This document shows, piece by piece, positions 11,458 through 20,526 of a DNA stretch of 64,000 nt. The first letter of the stretch is position 1, and each line of letters opens with the position of its first letter. The stretch comes from Palsa-189 sp963702795 (GTDB lineage: Bacteria > Acidobacteriota > Terriglobia > Acidiferrales > UBA7541). The stretch covers positions 248,001-312,000 of the forward strand of contig CAVPDY010000004.1 in NCBI GenBank assembly GCA_963702795.1. Reading direction: 5' to 3'. A program made the position numbers and the translations under genes. The notes beneath the pieces are model-generated. The model made no database searches. It was given only the letters and a program-made list of their open reading frames with translations, and was not told the origin of the DNA.

Positions 11458-14119
11458 CTAGAAAAGATAGCGCATCGAAAAAGTGAGGTTGCTGCCGTTG
11501 AAATCCTGCGACGGCAGGGGCACCAGTCCGACGGGATTGATCGGGCCGGGGCCGTGGGTGTCGTAGCCGTAGTAGTTCCAGGCCGTCTTGTAGGTCAAGC
11601 CCTTGTAGAGATCGATGGCCACGCTGAGGAAGGGCTTGAGGTAGGTGTAATCGAGCGTGCCCGAAGGCGCCAGGGCGCTCAGGAACGTGGTGTTGCCGCG
11701 CACGGCGCTGCCGTTATAGCCGGCGGTGAGGGCCAGGCGCTTGACGGGCTTGAAGCTGGCGTCGGCGTAGGCGAAGTTGTCGCGGCTGGCGTAGACCGAG
11801 AGCGTTCCCAGGGGCACGCCGGAGGCAACGGCCGCCGCAATGGGGCAGGGAGAATTGGCGGTTGTGAAGACGGTCGAGCCGTTGTCGACAAAGCAGATGT
11901 CGGTCTGGGTGTAGACGTCCAGGTAGCTGTAGCCGAAATCGACCCAGAAGTTCGAAACCGGGGCGAGGCTGACCATGGCGCTGTAGGCGCGCGTGTGTTC
12001 GACATTGTTCACGGTGTAAATGTTGTCGCGGTTCTCGCTGATGTCGACCGAGCCGTCGATGCTGGCCCAGGGCTTGGGGGTGTAGTGGCCGTGGACGCGG
12101 TAGCTCTGGACCTGGCGCGGGCTCACGGGGGTGAAGGAGTTGTCGTTGTAGCCGAGCAGGAAATCGGCATTGAGCCGGAGGGTGTCCAGGGGGCGGGCGT
12201 TCAATCCGAAGATGCCAGCGTTTTCGTGAATGTCGTAGGTATTGCGCTGCGAATTGTTGGTGGCTTCGGCGACGAGGCTGGTGGGCGTGCCTTCGCTGAT
12301 GATGCCGGTGGTCGCGTTGTAGGTGCAGGCGGAGGGCAAGGCGCCGGACGGCTTCGAGGGCGCACAATCGCCGCGGGCAGCCCAATAGTAATTGCCGGCG
12401 GCCGTGCCACCGGGCTGAAGCAGGCCGGGAGTGCCGCCCGGACCTCCGGGAAGGTAGAGCTCGCCGGTATCCCAGGTGGCGCTGAAATCCTGGATGGTAC
12501 GGGCTTCGAACTCATAGCCAACGTAGGCGCTGACCCGATGAGTGAAATCGTATTTGAGCTCGACACTGTTCGAGCGGCGGTTCTGCGACAGGTACTGGGA
12601 GACGAGCTCATCGGTCAAGTCCGCAGCGGCGGAGGAGGAAGTGGGCGAAGACGTAGTGTGCTGCGCGGTGTGCTGCGGGCAATTCGGCCCGGTGAACGGA
12701 GTGGGACAGATGGTGGCAAAGTTGGCCAGGTTGTACGGCGTCGGGATAAACGGAATCTGCAGCATGCCGTTGTTGGCCGCCGGATTCGGGGTGGCAAACT
12801 CGCTGGTTTCGGCCGTGGCCCACATGGACGGAATGCGGAAGTCGTCGTAGAAGAAATGATCGAGGACGTCGAGTTTGCTGGTGATGGCGTAGTCGCCCGA
12901 CCAATTGGCGTTGGTGGAAACGCGATGGGCCCAGGCCGGGCCAGCGGTGGTGCTGCCGGCAGCGAGGGTTCTGCTGCCCCAGCCGGAGATGGCTTCGTCA
13001 AAGCCGTTCAGGACGTTCTGGCTCTCGCTGTAGCTGGCCGAAGCGCTGGTCTCGAAATGCTTGAGGTAGGAGGACTCGAAACTGAGGCGCTCGACCGGGA
13101 AGGAGGAGCGCGGGTCGTTGACCTGGCTGTACATCAGGTAGCCGTTGCAGGTGGGGCTGACCACCGGAGGAGTGATGGACGCGGCCGAGCAAGGCGTGGA
13201 GCCGTTCGAAACCATGCCCAGATCAACGGGTACGCCGTTGGCGAGCTGATAGCCGAAGTCCTGGTCAAAGGTATGGTTGTTGATGTTGGTGTAGGTCAGC
13301 AGCTCATCGAACGAGAGGGTAGTCTTGGGCAGGCCGCGATAATCGAGGCCGAAGCGGTAGGAGTTGGTGACTTCATCGACCAGCTCGGTGAGCAGCGGCT
13401 CGGTGCCTCCCTCGATGGTGCTGGAGGCGGGTCCGGTGTCGGTGTTGCGTGAGTAGCCCACGCGGAAGCGGAGCCGCGACTGCGGGAACAGGGTCAGGTC
13501 ATAGTCCTGCATCTTGCGGGACAAATCCTGAGCCTGCGGCGAATTGACGATGGACAAATTGGGGATCGGGCCGGTGGTGGGATTCAGGGGATTCGCGAGC
13601 AGGCTGTAGTTCCAATAGTCCTGGTCGCGGCGGAACATGGCGCGAAAGTCATACCACTTGTTTTTCTCGACGCGCAGGCGGGAGATGTCGTTGGGATCGC
13701 CGCCGTAGCCGGAATTGACGAAGGAAAGGCTGTCAAAAAAGATGCCGCGGTGATCGACCGAACGCATGTCCAACGAATAGTCAAAGAGCCGGACTCCGCT
13801 GGTAAGGTTTTCAAAGGTGTCGTAGTTGTTGAGATTGCCGTTGATCAGGCTCTGCCGATAGCCGAACTCGAGCGACTCGCTAACGGAATAGTCGCCGGCC
13901 GTCTTGCTGGTCGATTCGCTCGAGGATTCGGCGGCGGGCTGGGACTGGGTTTGATCCTGGGCCGCTGGCCGCATGGGGCCTCGCGAGCGCGAGTGCCGCG
14001 ATCAGAAGCAGCAGCCCGGCGTTGCGGAAAAGTGCGCCCGTCGTCATCGGATTGGCGGCCGTGCCGCCGTTTGCCACACAGCCGAATCGCTTGCTTTGGT
14101 TCGAGTGATCTCTGGTCAT
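11458..14119 (-). CDS. MtrB/PioB-like outer-membrane beta-barrel of a porin-cytochrome conduit (frameshifted)
   Basis: This is a protein of about 885 residues. A signal peptide (FRNAGLLLLIAALALA) is encoded from ATG 14119. The frame breaks in a run of four C at 13975-13978: removing one C joins the signal peptide to the mature part (RPAAQDQTQSQPAAESSSE). The rest is a long series of amphipathic strands of 9-12 residues ending in FNGSNLTFSMRYLF, with the terminal phenylalanine typical of outer-membrane barrels. Segments such as LRFRVGYSRNTDTG, SYRFGLDYRG and WVDFGYSYLDVYTQTD fit the large MtrB/PioB barrels that sheath a decaheme cytochrome across the outer membrane. The CXXC near the start of Shewanella MtrB is absent. 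It starts 11 bases after the decaheme gene, so the pair is co-transcribed. Confidence 0.8.
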
Positions 14120-14129
14120 GGCGCGCCCT

Positions 14130-15098
14130 CTACTTGAAGAACGTGTGGTCAACGTTCGATCCGTGAATCTGCGTGTGGCAGAGCGTGCAGGCCTGATATT
14201 GGGTAGCCTGGTTGTGGAAGGAGGGCGCCCCGGGTGTATTGGCAAAAGCCGATGAGTGACAGCCCAAGCACAACAGGTTCACGTTGCTGGTCTTGAGCAT
14301 GTGGACATTGGGTGAGCCGTGCGGGGTGTGGCAGGACTCGCAGCCTTCGACCTTCACGGGCTCATGCTCGAACACGAATGGACCGCGCTTATCGGCATGG
14401 CAGGTGTAGCAAACCGCATCCTGCGCCGCTGAGGTGCGCACCTGCCTGGCTTCGACGGCGCCGTGCGGGTTATGGCAATCGCTGCACTGGATCAGGCGTT
14501 CGTTCACGCGGTGGTGAAAAGGCATCTGGAACTGCGTCTTTTGCTGCAGGTGGCACCCGTAGCAAAGCTCCGGCTCGGCCTTGACCAGCAGAAACTCCGG
14601 CTGGGTGGCGTGATGCGGCGAATGGCAAGAGATGCAGCTCACGTCGTTCTTGGTGTGAACCGAATTGATCGCATTCATGTGCTGAGTGCCGCCAGCATGG
14701 CAGGTCAGGCAACGATCGTTGATCTCCTTGGCCGAGGCCTTCTGGAAGGTGAATATCTTGGTGACGTCGCCGGCGCCGGCCACGTGCGCCGCTCCGGGGC
14801 CGTGGCAAGCCTCGCACCCCTGGCGCGAGGGACCGCCCTTGGTATCGAGGGTAGTCTTCCAGTGGGGGGTCTTCTCCCAACTGTTGTAAAGGTCCTCGTG
14901 GCAGGCCTTGCATGTCTCCGAGCCGACGTAATCGGACGACGCGGCGCTCTGTGAACTGTCCGGCGCGTTCGCGGCGGACGAATACCCCTGACCGGATGCC
15001 TTCGGGCCATCCTGCGCGCGCACCGAAATCGACAGGCAAACGAATGCTCCGAGGAGCGCGGCAAAAAAGAATACACGTCGAGCCCTACAAAGACTCAT
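14130..15098 (-). CDS. Decaheme c-type cytochrome, MtrA/DmsE/PioA-like
   Basis: This 322-residue secreted protein has a signal peptide (VFFFAALLGAFVCLSISVRAQ) and ten CXXCH motifs: CKACH, CEACH, CLTCH, CISCH, CYGCH, CSDCH, CYTCH, CESCH, CLGCH and CTLCH. Length and heme number match the MtrA/DmsE family, which lies inside the MtrB barrel and carries electrons across the outer membrane. The opening SDYVGSETCKACHEDLYNSWEKTPH is typical of that family. Start ATG 15098 is chosen because GGAGG lies four bases upstream; the open frame reaches further up but without a signal. It is the first gene of the cluster. No MtrC/OmcA-type surface cytochrome follows, so the layout is closest to two-component PioAB/MtoAB-type conduits. 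Confidence 0.92.
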   Translation of the reverse strand: MSLCRARRVFFFAALLGAFVCLSISVRAQDGPKASGQGYSSAANAPDSSQSAASSDYVGSETCKACHEDLYNSWEKTPHWKTTLDTKGGPSRQGCEACHGPGAAHVAGAGDVTKIFTFQKASAKEINDRCLTCHAGGTQHMNAINSVHTKNDVSCISCHSPHHATQPEFLLVKAEPELCYGCHLQQKTQFQMPFHHRVNERLIQCSDCHNPHGAVEARQVRTSAAQDAVCYTCHADKRGPFVFEHEPVKVEGCESCHTPHGSPNVHMLKTSNVNLLCLGCHSSAFANTPGAPSFHNQATQYQACTLCHTQIHGSNVDHTFFK

Positions 15099-15496
15099 AC
15101 TGCCTCCTGCGGCCAGGCTCTTGAAAGAGAGTTCTATTTCGTCGGAAGGGGTAAAACTCGACGGCCAGCACGTTACCTCATGATTGCTTAGCCTGTCTCG
15201 GACTACCCATCCGAATCGTGCCCTATGAGTAACAAGAAGTCGCGCTCGGCCCTGGGCTGCGAGCAGTAAGGTATGTCTGGTCTGAAACTTCGTCAGCGCG
15301 GTTGCCCCGAACGGGCTGAGCGGTTCAAAGGGCTGGCTGCGTGGGGAAGTCGGCGCCGACGACTTACCCATATAGAAAACCCTGTATATCCTGCTTCACC
15401 CGAGATCACAAGTAGCAAAAGTGGAAATTGACGGCAAAATAATGATGTGCCTGAGTGGAATTTTCAATGCTCCACTCCGCTCATCGCTGCGCCTTC
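15099..15496. other. Upstream region of the multiheme cluster, no gene seen
   Basis: These 398 bases lie between the decaheme gene (reading left) and the end of the universal stress gene (also reading left). They should hold the cluster promoter. I found no convincing -35/-10 pair, sigma-54 box or TGTGA-N6-TCACA site here, and no open frame with a recognisable product. Confidence 0.5.
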
Positions 15497-16393
15497 TCAC
15501 GCCCGGCCTTCTCGCACAGTCAGCACTGGGCAAGCCGCGCCGGAGACGACGCCGTGGGCCGTAGCCGCAACTGCGTGGGTAGCCGCTCCCACGTGTCCAG
15601 CGGCCGAACGCACCCCCAGGACGATCAAGTCGGCATGCTTTTCGGCGGCAACCTCCAGAATGCCCGCGGCGGGCACTCCGGATCTGACATCGCATTCCGG
15701 GCGGCACCACAACTCGGCATCCGCCGGAACCAAGTGCCGCAGATTGCTGGTCCAGGCTTCGACGACGTGCTCCGTGTACGTTTCCCTCTCTCGATCCGGT
15801 GGGACAATATGCACGAGCGTCAGCCGAGCCTGAAATTCCTGCGCCAGCGACAGCGCATACGGCGCCGCCAGCGACTGCGGATTGAGGTCGGTAGCGAAAA
15901 TGATCTCCTTGAACTCGGCCTCGTGGGGCGCTTGCGCTGAGACCCGCGGCCCGATGGTGAGCACCGGGCATTCCGCCTGGCGGAAAACCTCTTCGGCGAC
16001 CGAGCCTATGAGCAGCCGGCCGATGCCGGAACGGCCGTGCGTGCCCATGACCAGCAGGTCCGCGCCGGTCTTCTCGATCAATTCGGAAATGACGTCCCCA
16101 ACCAACCCGTGCTGAATGACAACTTCATGCGGTAGCCCGCGCAGCCGCTGGTCCAGATCATTCATCTGCAGACTGGCGGCTTCGTCGAGCGCCTGTTGGC
16201 TGGCGCCCCAAGCCTCCGGAGGAACCATGCGCGTTTCCAGGGGCGAAATCGCGTGGGCGACCGTCAACATCGAGCCGTAGCGCCTGGCGATACTCTCGGC
16301 AAAAAGCAGAGCCGCCTGGGAAACGGGCGAAAAATCCGTGGTGAAAAGGACGTTCTTCAAAGCGATCTTGGTGATTGGTTCGCTCAGCTTCAT
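15497..16393 (-). CDS. Universal stress protein with two UspA domains
   Basis: This cytoplasmic tandem UspA protein has about 298 residues. Domain 1 (residues 10-150) opens with NVLFTTDFSPVSQAALLFAES and carries the ATP-binding signature GTHGRSGIGRLLIGSVAE (G-2X-G-9X-GS). Domain 2 (EIIFATDLNPQSLAAPYALSLA to the end) has a degenerate loop, GVRSAAGHVGAATHAVA, so it probably does not bind ATP in the same way. ATG 16393 is preceded by GAGGTGG, and ATG 16417 is an alternative. A Crp-like palindrome lies about 50 bases upstream, consistent with control by the Crp/Fnr regulator in this window. The gene sits directly upstream of the multiheme cluster on the same strand. Confidence 0.9.
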   Translation of the reverse strand: MKLSEPITKIALKNVLFTTDFSPVSQAALLFAESIARRYGSMLTVAHAISPLETRMVPPEAWGASQQALDEAASLQMNDLDQRLRGLPHEVVIQHGLVGDVISELIEKTGADLLVMGTHGRSGIGRLLIGSVAEEVFRQAECPVLTIGPRVSAQAPHEAEFKEIIFATDLNPQSLAAPYALSLAQEFQARLTLVHIVPPDRERETYTEHVVEAWTSNLRHLVPADAELWCRPECDVRSGVPAAGILEVAAEKHADLIVLGVRSAAGHVGAATHAVAATAHGVVSGAACPVLTVREGRA

Positions 16394-16443
16394 GGGCCAC
16401 CTCGTAAGCAAGCTCATTGTTCAGCAGAGCATGGTCACGACTC

Positions 16444-16459
16444 TGTGACCTGGATCACG
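16444..16459. promoter_or_regulatory. Crp/Fnr-type operator upstream of the universal stress gene
   Basis: TGTGA-CCTGGA-TCACG matches the Crp consensus TGTGA-N6-TCACA in nine of ten positions. It lies 51-66 bases upstream of the universal stress start and 59 bases before the divergent DUF983 gene. The recognition helix of the Crp/Fnr protein in this window (VSRETVTR) resembles that of E. coli Crp (CSRETVGR), so recognition is plausible. Confidence 0.5.
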
Positions 16460-16517
16460 TGAAGGTGTGCGCCACGTGTTTCCGGCGTGCGCAAAGGCAA
16501 AGGAATATAATGGCGGT

Positions 16518-16937
16518 ATGCAGGAATCGCACTCACGCGAAGGAGGGACGGCCAGGCCGCCCATAGTCCGAGCGCTGAAGGACGCGTTCTGGCAGCGCTG
16601 CCCGAACTGTCACCGGGGCCGGCTTTTCCGCGGCTGGCCCAACCGCATGTTCCCGCGCTGCCCCGTCTGCGGCCTTTCGTATTTCCGCGAATCCGGTTAC
16701 TACCTCGGGGGGATGATCCTCACGTATATTTTTGCCGTGATGGTGCTGATCCCGGTCTATCTCGCCACTCTTCTGCTGCCCGGCCTGCCGGTCATTCCGC
16801 TGTCCGACAACAAGAAATTCGTGTTCTGGCTTCTCTTTACGCTCCTGCTGAGCATCTTGTTCGTGCGGCCTGCCTATAGCCTTTGGCTGGCTTTGGACTT
16901 CTGGGTGGAACCCTGGACGCCGGAAGAGCTGAAGTAA
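16518..16937 (+). CDS. DUF983 family membrane protein
   Basis: This 139-residue protein has a zinc-ribbon-like N-terminal part (RCPNCHRGRLF, then RCPVCGLSYF, four cysteines) and two membrane helices (GGMILTYIFAVMVLIPVYLATLLL and FVFWLLFTLLLSILFV). It ends WLALDFWVEPWTPEEL, a typical ending for the DUF983 family. Function is unknown. Start ATG 16518 is preferred over the longer frame because family similarity begins just after it. It is convergent with peptide deformylase, 12 bases away. Confidence 0.85.
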   Translation: MQESHSREGGTARPPIVRALKDAFWQRCPNCHRGRLFRGWPNRMFPRCPVCGLSYFRESGYYLGGMILTYIFAVMVLIPVYLATLLLPGLPVIPLSDNKKFVFWLLFTLLLSILFVRPAYSLWLALDFWVEPWTPEELK

Positions 16938-16949
16938 GAGCCGAAACGC

Positions 16950-17681
16950 TCAGGCCTTGCGGTCAAAGGCAGCGCGAATTTCCGCGATTGGCTGGGCCTT
17001 CCAAAACTGTCCGAAATTTTCCAGAGAAGTGAACGAGCGGCTGTCCATGCGGTCGATATACAGGCGCCCGTTGAGGTGGTCGATCTCGTGTTGCAGGATG
17101 CGGGCGTACCAACCGGAAGCCTCAATCGTTTTTCGTTTGCCGTGCTCGTCCAGGCAGGCCACGCGCACGCGGCGAGCCCTGGGCACGAGGGCCGTGAACC
17201 CGCCCAGGCTCAGGCATCCCTCGTAGAAGATGACGCTCTCGCCGGAAGCTGGCTTGGGAACAGCACCCTGCGCGCTGCGCGAGGCGTGCGCAACGTGGGT
17301 CTCCCCCATGATGACCGGATTGATGAGCACGTGAAATGGGATTGGCTGCCTCTCGCGCTCGGAAAGCTGCTCGTCGGGAATCTCCTCGAGGTATTCTTCA
17401 CGGTCTTCAATCACCGCGATCTGCAGAGGCAAGCCGATCTGCGGAGCGGCGAGGCCGACGCCGGGAGCATCGTGCATCGTCTGCCGCATCTTATCGATCA
17501 GTTGCCGGATCGGGCGGCTGCGAATTTCCTCCGCAGTCAGCGCCCGGGCGGGTTGCCGCAGCACCGGGTCTCCCACTTGGACAATCGTCAAGCCCTTTCG
17601 CCGCACGCGCGGTGTCCTCCGACGCCCCAGTGTACCCGATCTACGCGGGCTGCAAGTGCAGCCCCGACCCCTAATCTGCAC
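16950..17681 (-). CDS. def: Peptide deformylase
   Basis: It removes the formyl group from the N-terminal methionine of new proteins in the cytoplasm. All three signature motifs are present: GVGLAAPQIG (motif I), EGCLSL with the metal-binding cysteine (motif II), and QHEIDHLNG with two metal-binding histidines and the catalytic glutamate (motif III). The family usually begins just before the segment IVQVGDPVLRQPA, so the first 30 residues from ATG 17681 are unusual; TTG 17591, preceded by GAAAGGGC, may be the true start. Insertions between motifs I and II make it longer than the E. coli enzyme. Confidence 0.92.
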   Translation of the reverse strand: MQIRGRGCTCSPRRSGTLGRRRTPRVRRKGLTIVQVGDPVLRQPARALTAEEIRSRPIRQLIDKMRQTMHDAPGVGLAAPQIGLPLQIAVIEDREEYLEEIPDEQLSERERQPIPFHVLINPVIMGETHVAHASRSAQGAVPKPASGESVIFYEGCLSLGGFTALVPRARRVRVACLDEHGKRKTIEASGWYARILQHEIDHLNGRLYIDRMDSRSFTSLENFGQFWKAQPIAEIRAAFDRKA

Positions 17682-17903
17682 GGGCTGTTTCGATGGACGG
17701 CGCGCCGTACCGCGCCAAGGGGTAACTATTTAAGTACTAGATGTCTCTGATGGCAAAAAGTAAATGTCCAATTGTGCGCCGCAACTGGCAAAGGCTCTTG
17801 AATTTGCGGGCAACTGTGCCAAAGTGAAACATGCCCTTCCAATCGTCCTTCCGATTGCCAAGGCGTCTGGCTCTTATTCTAATTTTTTGTCGGGTGCATT
17901 TGA

Positions 17904-19322
17904 ATGTCCGGAACTTCGATGCGTGATCCCAGGTGGCGCCGCTTGGCGCGCTTGCGGTTATATTCCAATACGTCCTGTATCGTGGCAATCGTCGTAGGCT
18001 GCCTCATTCTCTGCGGCTGGATGTTTCATATTGAATCTCTAAAGTCTGGCCTTCTAGGATTTGGGGCCATCAAAGCAAATACGTCCCTAGGCTTGATATT
18101 TTTGGGAGTGTCGTTGTGGCTGCTGCTCCCCGACCCGCCTCGCAGGTCCCGCCGCTATTGGGGCTTATTCTTTGGCGCCCTGGCAGCTTCCCTGGGTGCA
18201 ATGACCCTCTTCGAGTACATCTTTCGGCTGGACTTGGGTATCGACCAACTTCTCGTCAGACAGGACGCCGGCGCAATTGCGACGGACTACGCTGCGCGTA
18301 TGTCGCCCGTGACGGCTACCACTTTATTGGCGTTGGGCCTGGCTTTGCTCCTGCTGGATGAGGAGACAAGGCCGGGCAGACGGCCGGCACAGGTGCTTAC
18401 TCTTTGGGGCGCGTTCGCGGCCGTGATGTCGTTGAGCGGTTACATCAATGGCGCGGAGGCGACCTACAAGTTCTTCTCCTTTACACCAACGGCCGTGTAC
18501 ACGTCACTGGTTCTGTCGATGATGAGCGTTGCCATTCTCTTCGCGCGTCCGCGGGTGGGAATCGCGGGCGATTTGACGGGAAGATTGATGGGAAGTGAGA
18601 TGGCGCGCCGTTTCCTACCCGCCGTGGTCATCGTTCCGATCCTAGCGGCCTGGTTACGGATGCGAGTACAGCAAGCCGGCTGGGCGGGAACCGAATTGGG
18701 CCTGTCGTTGAATGTGGCCCTGAACGTCGTGAGTTTGTCTCTCGTGGTGTGGCTCAGCGCCCGGCAATTGAATACCGCGGAAGACTCTTTGGAGAAAGTG
18801 CGAGAATCCAGAAACCTCCTCTACGATGCCTCTCTCAAGGACGAACTGACCGGACTGTACAATCGCCGGGGGTTCTTGACGTTCGCCGAAGAGCAAGTCA
18901 AGCTGGCCTGTTCGGGCCGCAGGGAACTCTTGGTGGTTTTTGCCGACGTGGATGGGCTAAAAGCGATCAATGACGGACACGGACACGCTGAAGGAGATCA
19001 GGCTCTCAAAAAGGCCGCCGAAGTGCTTCTCATGGTGTTTCGCGATACGGACCTGGTGGCGCGCCTGGGAGGCGATGAGTTCGCAGTCCTGGCTCTGGAT
19101 TGCTCTCCGACAGGCCTGGTAAGAATTAACGCTCACCTCGAAAAAGTGCTCCGCGCCGTCAACGATCACGATGGCCCCTGGAAGTTGTCGATTAGTATTG
19201 GAACCGTCCACGTGGATTCGAAGCATCAAGTTTCGATCGGTGAACTGCTCGGCAAAGCCGATACGATGATGTATGAACGGAAACGGGAAAAACGGGAATC
19301 GCTGGCCGCGGCATGGAAATGA
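17904..19322 (+). CDS. Membrane-bound diguanylate cyclase (GGDEF)
   Basis: This 472-residue protein has about eight hydrophobic helices in residues 20-300 (for example CIVAIVVGCLILCGWMF, LGLIFLGVSLWLLL, VVIVPILAAWL, LNVALNVVSLSLVVWL). They form a membrane sensor module, followed by a short coiled linker and a GGDEF domain: DELTGLYNRRGFL, FADVDGLKAINDGHGHAEGD, then the active site RLGGDEFAVLAL. The intact GGDEF loop predicts c-di-GMP synthesis. No RxxD inhibitory site is visible five residues before GGDEF. ATG 17919 is an alternative start. Its stop overlaps the next start (ATGA at 19319), so the following secreted protein is translationally coupled. Confidence 0.92.
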   Translation: MSGTSMRDPRWRRLARLRLYSNTSCIVAIVVGCLILCGWMFHIESLKSGLLGFGAIKANTSLGLIFLGVSLWLLLPDPPRRSRRYWGLFFGALAASLGAMTLFEYIFRLDLGIDQLLVRQDAGAIATDYAARMSPVTATTLLALGLALLLLDEETRPGRRPAQVLTLWGAFAAVMSLSGYINGAEATYKFFSFTPTAVYTSLVLSMMSVAILFARPRVGIAGDLTGRLMGSEMARRFLPAVVIVPILAAWLRMRVQQAGWAGTELGLSLNVALNVVSLSLVVWLSARQLNTAEDSLEKVRESRNLLYDASLKDELTGLYNRRGFLTFAEEQVKLACSGRRELLVVFADVDGLKAINDGHGHAEGDQALKKAAEVLLMVFRDTDLVARLGGDEFAVLALDCSPTGLVRINAHLEKVLRAVNDHDGPWKLSISIGTVHVDSKHQVSIGELLGKADTMMYERKREKRESLAAAWK

Positions 19323-20515
19323 CGGTGACCAGAGTGTTGCGCCCTGAACTAGGTTCGAAGATCGCGAAGCTCGGTCTGTGGCTGGGCCTCGGGTGTCCAC
19401 TGTGCTTGCCATTCGCAAGTATCGCGCGCGCACAAGACCCGCCGCATTACCAGCTCGATCCTTCCTGGCCCCAGGAACTGCCGAACCGCTGGATCACGGG
19501 AAATATCCACGGCGTGGCCGTGGACAAGGATGATCACGTTTGGGTCCTTTCCGCTCCCCGCACGGTCCCCGCGGATCAAGCGGGTGCTGCGCAAACGCCG
19601 CCTCGCTCGGCATGCTGCATCCCTGCCCCGTCGGTGATCGAACTCGACGCCGCCGGCCGCGTGATCAAATCCTGGGGTGGCCCAGGCTATTTGCCCGACT
19701 GGCCGACGGACGACCACGGCCTGTGGGTCGATAAGGAAGACAACATCTGGATCGCCGGAAACTGGTTTGCCCAGTTCTCCTTTACCGTTGGACAGCCCCC
19801 GGATCAGACGCTGCCCTGGGATCGCCAGGTGCTCAAATTTTCAAGCGACGGCAAGCAACTCCTGGAAATTGGCCATCCCACCCGGATGCCGGCGAACAAT
19901 CAGGACACCAGCTTCCTGGGCGCGCCCAATGCCATGACGGTGGACGATGCCGCTCACGAGGTCTACATCGCCGATGGCGCCATGAACCGGCGCCTGGTTG
20001 TGTACGACTCGGTGACAGGCGAGTTCAAGCGCGGCTGGGGAGCCTATGGCATGCCGCTGAGCGACATCGATAACGGACGGGCTGCCGCGTACAACCAGGC
20101 CGATCCTCCGCAGAAGCAGTTCCGCGGGCCCATCAACTGCGTGGCCATCTCCGTCGATGGGTTGGTCTACGTCTGCGACCGGGGCAACGACAGAATTCAG
20201 GTGTTCACGAAGGAAGGCAAGTTTGTGAAGGAGTTCGTGGTGCGCGCGGAAACCCTGGGCACCGGCTCGACGTGGTCGGTCGCTTTTTCGCACGATGCCA
20301 AGCAGAAATACCTGCTGGTCGGCGACGGCGAGAATGGCGTGGTCTGGGTTCTCAACCGCGATGACGGCGTCGTGGTCGCGCCCTTTGGCCGCAAGGGCCA
20401 TTACGCCGGCCAGTTCGATCTCCTGCAATGCCTGGCCATGGACTCCCAGGGAAACCTGTACACGGGCGAGGTGGCTCCGAACTCCCGCGTGCAGAAGTGG
20501 GTCCTGACGAAATAG
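19319..20515 (+). CDS. Secreted NHL-repeat (six-bladed propeller) protein 1
   Basis: This protein of about 398 residues has a signal peptide (LGLWLGLGCPLCLPFASIARA). NHL-type blades recur through the sequence: GVAVDKDDHVWVLS, DHGLWVDKEDNIWIAG, AMTVDDAAHEVYIADG, NCVAISVDGLVYVCDRGNDRIQVF and LAMDSQGNLYTGEV. The fold resembles peptidylglycine-lyase/NHL propellers; the ligand or substrate is unknown. It has two relatives in this window, at 47176-48354 and 59301-60326, which share the start of the mature part (DPSWP.LPNRWITG versus DPTWPEPLPGRWVTG in the second copy). Start ATG 19319 overlaps the GGDEF stop; ATG 19313 is six bases upstream. Confidence 0.82.
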   Translation: MTVTRVLRPELGSKIAKLGLWLGLGCPLCLPFASIARAQDPPHYQLDPSWPQELPNRWITGNIHGVAVDKDDHVWVLSAPRTVPADQAGAAQTPPRSACCIPAPSVIELDAAGRVIKSWGGPGYLPDWPTDDHGLWVDKEDNIWIAGNWFAQFSFTVGQPPDQTLPWDRQVLKFSSDGKQLLEIGHPTRMPANNQDTSFLGAPNAMTVDDAAHEVYIADGAMNRRLVVYDSVTGEFKRGWGAYGMPLSDIDNGRAAAYNQADPPQKQFRGPINCVAISVDGLVYVCDRGNDRIQVFTKEGKFVKEFVVRAETLGTGSTWSVAFSHDAKQKYLLVGDGENGVVWVLNRDDGVVVAPFGRKGHYAGQFDLLQCLAMDSQGNLYTGEVAPNSRVQKWVLTK

Positions 20516-20526
20516 CTGCCGCCCGG

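Noticed and set aside
11434..13452. Long plus-strand open frame of 672 codons
   Set aside because: It is antisense to the MtrB-like barrel, rich in Gly/Val/Arg with no recognisable domain, and is a by-product of high G+C codon use.
17790..17806. Sigma-54-like box TGGCA...TTG upstream of the GGDEF gene
   Set aside because: The GG-to-G spacing is one base too long and the final GC is missing.
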